Shown piece after piece: positions 59,816 to 64,000 of a stretch of 64,000 nucleotides of DNA (positions are counted from its first letter, which is position 1; each line of letters begins with the position of its first letter). A program made the translations under genes and the position numbers. The DNA lies in assembly GCA_000381625.1 (NCBI GenBank), contig KB906767.1, positions 3,243,304 to 3,307,303 on the forward strand. Direction: 5' to 3'. The DNA is from Bryobacterales bacterium KBS 96 (GTDB taxonomy: Bacteria; Acidobacteriota; Terriglobia; Bryobacterales; Bryobacteraceae). Below the pieces are notes generated by a model. That model saw only the letters and a program-made list of their open reading frames with translations. It did not search any database and was not told the DNA's origin.

Positions 59816-61174
59816 GTGCAAATACCTCAGCAGCGTCAACAACCCCATCTGGAGCGGGGCCTTGGCATGTGGGGCGCCACCTCCGCCAACATGCTCAACA
59901 TGGTCGGCGTCGGGCCGTTCATTACGATTCCGCTCGCGCTCGCGGCGATGGGCGGCGGGCAGGCAATGCTCGGCTGGATCGTCGGCGCGCTCATCGCCCT
60001 GTGTGACGGCATGGTGTGGGCGGAACTGGGCGCCGCGATGCCCGATTCGGGCGGCCCCTATCACTATCTGCTTGAAGCGTTTGGGCCGCGCGGCCTGGGA
60101 CGACTGATGAGTTTTCTGTTTCTGTGGCAAGCCGTCATCATCGGTCCGATCACCATTGCCTCCGGCGCAGTCGGGTTCGCCGACTATGCGAAATACCTGC
60201 TTCCCGGCCTTGATGGCTGGGAAAAAATCGCGCTTGCCGCCGGCGTGTGCCTGTTCAACACAGTTCTTCTGTACCGGAGCATCAAGTCGATCAACATTTT
60301 GTCCATCACGATGTGGGTGGTGGTGATGGGAACCATCGCCTGGATTCTATTCGGCGGCATGACGCATTTCAACGCCTCGGTCGCTTTTCATTTTCCGCCC
60401 GACGCCTTTCATCCTTCGCGGCAATTTTTTCTGGGGCTCGGCGCGGCAACGCTCATTGCGATGTACGATTTCAGCGGCTATTTCAATGTATGCCTGGTGG
60501 GCGAAGAGGTCCGCCAGCCTGGGCGGACAATTCCGCGATCCATCATCATATCCATCGTCGTTCTTGCCGTTCTGTACATCATGATGAACATCTCGATTAT
60601 AGGCGTGATCCCGGCCCAGGAAGCCATGCAGTCGAAGGCCATCGTCGCCGAATTTATCGAGAAGATCTATGGATCTCTGAGCGGCAAGATCGTGGCGCTC
60701 CTGATTCTCTGGGCCGCATTCGGCTCGGTGTTCGCCATTCTGCTGGGATATTCGCGCATCCCCTATAGCGCAGCTGTCGACGGCCATTTTTTCTCGGTAT
60801 TTGCGCGCGTTCACCCTACGAAGCATTTCCCGTCCTTCGCTGTAGTGACAATGGGCATCGGATCGGCGGTCGCCTGCCTGCTCAGCCTTTCCGATCTCAT
60901 CAGCTACATGCTGGTGTTTCAGATTCTGCTGCAGTTCATTGCGCAGTGCGTCGCGGTTTTCCTGCTTCGCAAGTGGCGGCGCGATATCAAGCGGCCATTC
61001 TCAATGCCTATGTATCCGCTACCCGCTCTGATTGCTTTGTTCGGCTGGATCTATATTCTGGCGTCGAGCGGATGGAAGTTCGTGGCCACGGGGTTTGCAT
61101 TGATGATCGTCGGCACGATCGCGTATCTCTGGCGAGCGCGAGTCAGCCGGGAATGGCCGTTTCAAAAGGCGTAG
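59816..61174 (+). CDS. APC-superfamily amino-acid/amine permease
   Basis: A 452-residue transporter with ~12 membrane segments (LNMVGVGPFITIPLALAAMG is segment 1 with the substrate/ion-site GxG; SGGPYHYLLEAFGPRGLGRL follows). The class carries amino acids or polyamines by proton or antiport coupling. The GTG at 59816 is preferred: the family start ERGLGMWGATSANM follows after 12 residues, and a TATACT lies 13 bases before it, so the message may be nearly leaderless. An ATG at 59684 gives 44 extra unlikely residues. The substrate is unknown. Confidence 0.85.
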   Translation: MQIPQQRQQPHLERGLGMWGATSANMLNMVGVGPFITIPLALAAMGGGQAMLGWIVGALIALCDGMVWAELGAAMPDSGGPYHYLLEAFGPRGLGRLMSFLFLWQAVIIGPITIASGAVGFADYAKYLLPGLDGWEKIALAAGVCLFNTVLLYRSIKSINILSITMWVVVMGTIAWILFGGMTHFNASVAFHFPPDAFHPSRQFFLGLGAATLIAMYDFSGYFNVCLVGEEVRQPGRTIPRSIIISIVVLAVLYIMMNISIIGVIPAQEAMQSKAIVAEFIEKIYGSLSGKIVALLILWAAFGSVFAILLGYSRIPYSAAVDGHFFSVFARVHPTKHFPSFAVVTMGIGSAVACLLSLSDLISYMLVFQILLQFIAQCVAVFLLRKWRRDIKRPFSMPMYPLPALIALFGWIYILASSGWKFVATGFALMIVGTIAYLWRARVSREWPFQKA

Positions 61175-61219
61175 CCGATTCACAAACGCACGTCGAGACG
61201 AGTCTCGACGTGTGATGCG

Positions 61220-61552
61220 CTATCTCCGTTGCCAGCCGGCATCTACCACCTGACCTTCGGAATCCACGGTCAAAGTAACGACGGCCGCGCCCTCTATGTT
61301 GGGAAAACCGTCGAGCGGCGGGCAACGCCACACATACAAACTTCTTCCGGTCGATCCGGTGAACTGTTCCCTTGGCGGCCCGAACCGCTTGACGATTTCG
61401 GAAATCGATTGGCCGTGCAGATCGTTGACGGCTGACGAAAACGATTTTGCCTCGCGCTTACGCCGGCGGAGGGCAATCTTGTCGGAAAGCAATAGCCAGG
61501 CGCAAAATCCGCCCAGGAAGAGAAGAAAGACGCAGCCCTCGACAAAGAACAT
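61220..61552 (-). CDS. Membrane-anchored protein with SmpA/BamE-like fold
   Basis: A 110-residue protein. One membrane segment (~4-22, VEGCVFLLFLGGFCAWLLL) is followed by a basic stretch and a C-terminal domain whose pattern (SISEIVKRFGPPREQF; VTLTVDSEGQVVDAGWQRR) resembles the BamE/SmpA-like small domain. The role is unknown. It follows the lipoprotein gene on the same strand by 77 bases. Confidence 0.6.
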   Translation of the reverse strand: MFFVEGCVFLLFLGGFCAWLLLSDKIALRRRKREAKSFSSAVNDLHGQSISEIVKRFGPPREQFTGSTGRSLYVWRCPPLDGFPNIEGAAVVTLTVDSEGQVVDAGWQRR

Positions 61553-61629
61553 GGCTATGCTGATTCAGTCTCTTCAGGAACATACCGAGACGCCGCCCGA
61601 GTTAAAGGAAGGGCGCCTCGGCTGCGCCT

Positions 61630-62577
61630 CTATTCAGCTTTCAACTGAAGCGGAGCTTCCAATTTAAACGTAAGGACGGTTTCGGCCGGCACTTTTACAG
61701 ACCCGCGGGTAAATATCTGCGTACCGGCGCCTGCAGCCGCTCCCGATAAAGCGCCGATGGCAGCGCCCTTCCCATGCCCGGCAATCGCGCCGACGATCGC
61801 GCCCAGCGCCGTGCCGCCGCCGACATATTCGGCCGTTCGCTTATTGCCGCCGACACCGGCCTTACCTTTTTGATAGACCGCGCCGGTCTCAACATCGTAG
61901 TTCCTGCCGCCAATCGAAACGGACTGTAGATCCAGGCCCAATTCGTTGGCGTGAATCTTTCCCGCGCCCGCCGATTTGATCACAAGGACAGCCGGAGACC
62001 CTTTCCGTATCGCGACGTTTCCCGCATCGTCGACCACGTTGCTCGCAATCTCGGCGGAATAGGTCTGACCGACCTTGGCCGTTTTTGAATCGATCGCGTC
62101 GTTGGTCATCACGGCGACCTGAGTTCCCGACGGTATCACTATGTCGGGCTTGACGGGCGGCGGAGCGGGAGCCGGGGCGGGGGAGGAAGAAGCCTGGGCG
62201 TCAGGCGATCCAGGCACAGGACGGCTTGCCATCTTCGATGGCGCGCCCTGGGAGGCCGTTGGCGGGGGAGCCGATGCCCTGCCACTGGACGATCCGAAGC
62301 GAATGCTCTGGATGTCTTTGGCGTCGAACGTGCGGTTGGCCCCATTGTCGCCTCGAAACGTCATCTGGTCGCCGTTTTTTGAGACCAGAACACCGTTGTA
62401 ATGGCTTCCGTCCGTCAGTGTGACAACTGCGGGCAGGTCGCTCGGGGACGCTTGGGCGGGTGACGTTTCACCGGCAGCGTTTGCCGGTTCCGCCGCCTGA
62501 TTCGACGGCTGCTTGCCGCAGCTGCCCAATAGCAGAATTCCAAAAACAAGAAGTAACGAAGCGGTAGTAGTTTTCAT
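61630..62577 (-). CDS. Lipoprotein with glycine-zipper-like region
   Basis: A 315-residue lipoprotein: signal peptide ending LLGSC (lipobox), a Pro/Ala-rich linker (~80-145), a beta domain (~150-250; [20 protein letters not shown]), then a Gly/Ala zipper ([20 protein letters not shown], ~245-285) that could insert in the membrane. An N-terminal SH3-like motif ([20 protein letters not shown]) is present. ATG 62577 has GGGGGAAAC upstream and is preferred over a start six codons upstream. The function is unknown. Confidence 0.8.
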   Translation of the reverse strand: MKTTTASLLLVFGILLLGSCGKQPSNQAAEPANAAGETSPAQASPSDLPAVVTLTDGSHYNGVLVSKNGDQMTFRGDNGANRTFDAKDIQSIRFGSSSGRASAPPPTASQGAPSKMASRPVPGSPDAQASSSPAPAPAPPPVKPDIVIPSGTQVAVMTNDAIDSKTAKVGQTYSAEIASNVVDDAGNVAIRKGSPAVLVIKSAGAGKIHANELGLDLQSVSIGGRNYDVETGAVYQKGKAGVGGNKRTAEYVGGGTALGAIVGAIAGHGKGAAIGALSGAAAGAGTQIFTRGSVKVPAETVLTFKLEAPLQLKAE

Positions 62578-62831
62578 GTTTCCCCCAGGGAGCATTCAGC
62601 TTCGGACACTCTCCAGTATGACGCTCCCGGCAATTAATTTAGCTCATTATGGAACACATCAGGCGGAACAATCGTTCAGATCGCTGTTTCGTCGAGTGGC
62701 TTTCGTCAGTTCTCTCAGAGTATCGGCGCCGCCCCATCGCACGGCATCCATCCCGTAACTTACGTCCGGCGGCCGCCTTTCCACGGAACTTCCGCTCTTC
62801 CAGGCTTACTCTGCTTGGAGCAAGCGATACT

Positions 62832-63551
62832 ATGAGACCCGTGTTCCCGAAAACCGTTGGAGTGATGGCGCTTCTGCTGCTTGGCGCCGCTTGCCGAAAC
62901 GTCAAGGACCGGCTGTCAGGCTTCCCGGCCCTCGTCCTTTGCACTGAAGATGAACCCGACGATCTCAGGTTCATCGAGCCGAATCAGGCCGGCGTCGCCT
63001 ACCTGGCGAAAACCATTTACCTGCAGGATGGGAAGATTTCGCCGGTCCCGCGCGCCCAGCCATTGCAGGTCGGCCCGAACGTCCGATTGATCGCCGTCGT
63101 TCGGATTGAGCACATGGGCGGCGAACCGGCTGAACCCGGCGGGGTTTCGAACGAAATTGCGGCTGTGCTCTCGAAGAGCCAGGTTCGAGCTCTGCAGATC
63201 GACTTCGCGGCAGCCAATAAGGATCGCGATTTCTACGCAAATCTGCTTCAGGATATACACCAACGCGTCCCGCCCTCCGTTCCGGTGGAAATCACCGCGG
63301 ACGTCTCCTGGTGCGGCGCGAATAGCTGGCTCAAAGGGCTTCCGATTACTGCGGCAGTGCCGCTGTTTTATCGAGGCGGCAATCTGGCGCAGAAGCAGGC
63401 ATTTGCCGAGCCGTTGTGCCGCTCCGCCATTGGCATCGCCAGCGATCAGGCCACGCTGCCGCTGCCGGAGCATCGCCGCGTCTTTGTGTTTCAGCCTCAA
63501 CCGTGGACGCAGGCGGATTACGAGCGGGTTCTCAAAGCGTTGGGGATGTAG
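62832..63551 (+). CDS. DUF3142-like lipoprotein
   Basis: A 239-residue protein with a lipoprotein leader (KTVGVMALLLLGAAC). The body contains GVAYLAKTIYLQDGKISPVP, LIAVVRIEHMGG and LQIDFAAANKDRDFYANLLQ, a TIM-barrel-like pattern matching DUF3142 proteins. The start ATG 62832 is chosen for the leader; a longer frame from 62649 has no homology. Its role is unknown; a glycoside-hydrolase-like fold is possible. Confidence 0.75.
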   Translation: MRPVFPKTVGVMALLLLGAACRNVKDRLSGFPALVLCTEDEPDDLRFIEPNQAGVAYLAKTIYLQDGKISPVPRAQPLQVGPNVRLIAVVRIEHMGGEPAEPGGVSNEIAAVLSKSQVRALQIDFAAANKDRDFYANLLQDIHQRVPPSVPVEITADVSWCGANSWLKGLPITAAVPLFYRGGNLAQKQAFAEPLCRSAIGIASDQATLPLPEHRRVFVFQPQPWTQADYERVLKALGM

Positions 63552-63574
63552 AAAGCAAGACCTCGGAAGGCGGT

Positions 63575-64000
63575 TTACAGGCCGAGGTCCGCCTTGGCTT
63601 CCGCGAATTGAGCAAGAGCGAATTCCAGATCTTCATGGGTGTGCGCGGCCGAGATTTGCACGCGAATGCGCGCTTTGCCTTGCGGCACTACCGGATAGGA
63701 AAACCCGATCACGTAAACTCCCTTCGCGAGCAGAGCATCGGCCATGCGCGTCGCGAGCGCCGCATCGCCAATCATCACCGGCACGATCGGGTGTTCTCCC
63801 GGCGAAATGTTGAATCCAAGAGCCGCTATGCGCTCACGGAAATAGCGCGTGTTTTCGTGAAGCTTCGAACGCAGATCGGAGGATCCGGCCAGCAGATCGA
63901 GCACCGCCAGCGACGCCGAAACAATGGACGGCGCTACAGTGTTTGAAAACAGATAAGGCCGCGAACGCTGCCGCAGAAGCTCGACAATCTCTTTGCGCCC
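63575..64000 (-). CDS. kbl: Glycine C-acetyltransferase (2-amino-3-ketobutyrate CoA ligase), N-terminally truncated
   Basis: The C-terminal ~141 residues of a PLP-dependent alpha-oxoamine synthase, cut by the window edge. [20 protein letters not shown] and [20 protein letters not shown], then [20 protein letters not shown] (the family's substrate-loop Arg region), match Kbl, which cleaves 2-amino-3-ketobutyrate to glycine and acetyl-CoA in threonine breakdown. 8-amino-7-oxononanoate synthase (BioF) is related, but the YLFSNT and [12 protein letters not shown] segments favour Kbl. The PLP-lysine lies outside the window. Confidence 0.88.
   Translation of the reverse strand, partial: GRKEIVELLRQRSRPYLFSNTVAPSIVSASLAVLDLLAGSSDLRSKLHENTRYFRERIAALGFNISPGEHPIVPVMIGDAALATRMADALLAKGVYVIGFSYPVVPQGKARIRVQISAAHTHEDLEFALAQFAEAKADLGL

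Overview
The window looks like part of the chromosome of a soil Acidobacteriota bacterium, most likely Bryobacterales/Solibacter-like. This placement is inferred from protein families seen in the sequence: a double-FtsX 'orphan permease' of the acidobacterial ADOP type, an acidobacterial-type VWFA protein, a large Oar-like TonB-dependent receptor with a carboxypeptidase-regulatory domain, a DUF1080 protein, a GlutA-like DUF4965 protein and a PQQ dehydrogenase. GC is fairly high and even. No rRNA, tRNA, CRISPR array or intact transposase was recognised. Two genes are cut by the window edges: a PQQ dehydrogenase at the left and glycine C-acetyltransferase at the right.

Layout. 0-5 kb: a PQQ dehydrogenase end, then a minus-strand membrane-stress operon (XRE regulator, NfeD, flotillin, PspA) with palindromic operators at the regulator's start. 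5-11 kb: SDR and GT39 genes, a YciI-like protein, a peptidoglycan-binding protein, a second SDR and three small minus-strand proteins. 11.5-14.5 kb: groES-groEL divergent from a second XRE-like regulator; an inverted repeat embraces the groESL -10 box. 15.3-29 kb: one tightly packed minus-strand run of eight genes, GH57 enzyme, three APH-fold phosphotransferase-like proteins, ABC exporter, secreted tyrosine-phosphatase-like protein, TonB receptor and VWFA protein. It is preceded by a long non-coding leader with inverted repeats. 30-32 kb: an oxidative-stress module (2Fe-2S ferredoxin, Dps-like ferritin, divergent OxyR with the two redox cysteines at positions 199 and 208).

32-42.7 kb: radical SAM protein, a LuxR-type regulator with a degenerate receiver, an old yellow enzyme, a Spy-like protein, and a three-gene RND efflux operon with a divergent TetR repressor. 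42.9-54 kb: ADOP permease, NIPSNAP and TPR proteins, RlmB, a probable gene fusion by deletion (RDD tail), a DsbA-like protein, DoxX, an ECF sigma factor and a terpene-cyclase-like protein. 54-64 kb: SDR, RsmG, DUF423, the secreted GlutA-like and DUF1080 proteins, an APC permease, two lipoproteins, and Kbl.

The best candidate for an undescribed system is the eight-gene GH57/triple-kinase/exporter/phosphatase/TonB/VWFA run. Two of its three kinase-like proteins have lost the catalytic Asp of the HGD motif. The most precise regulatory finding is the groESL promoter with an operator centred on its -10 box. A family of long GC-rich hairpin repeats is scattered between genes. All functions are inferred from sequence alone; no searches were run.
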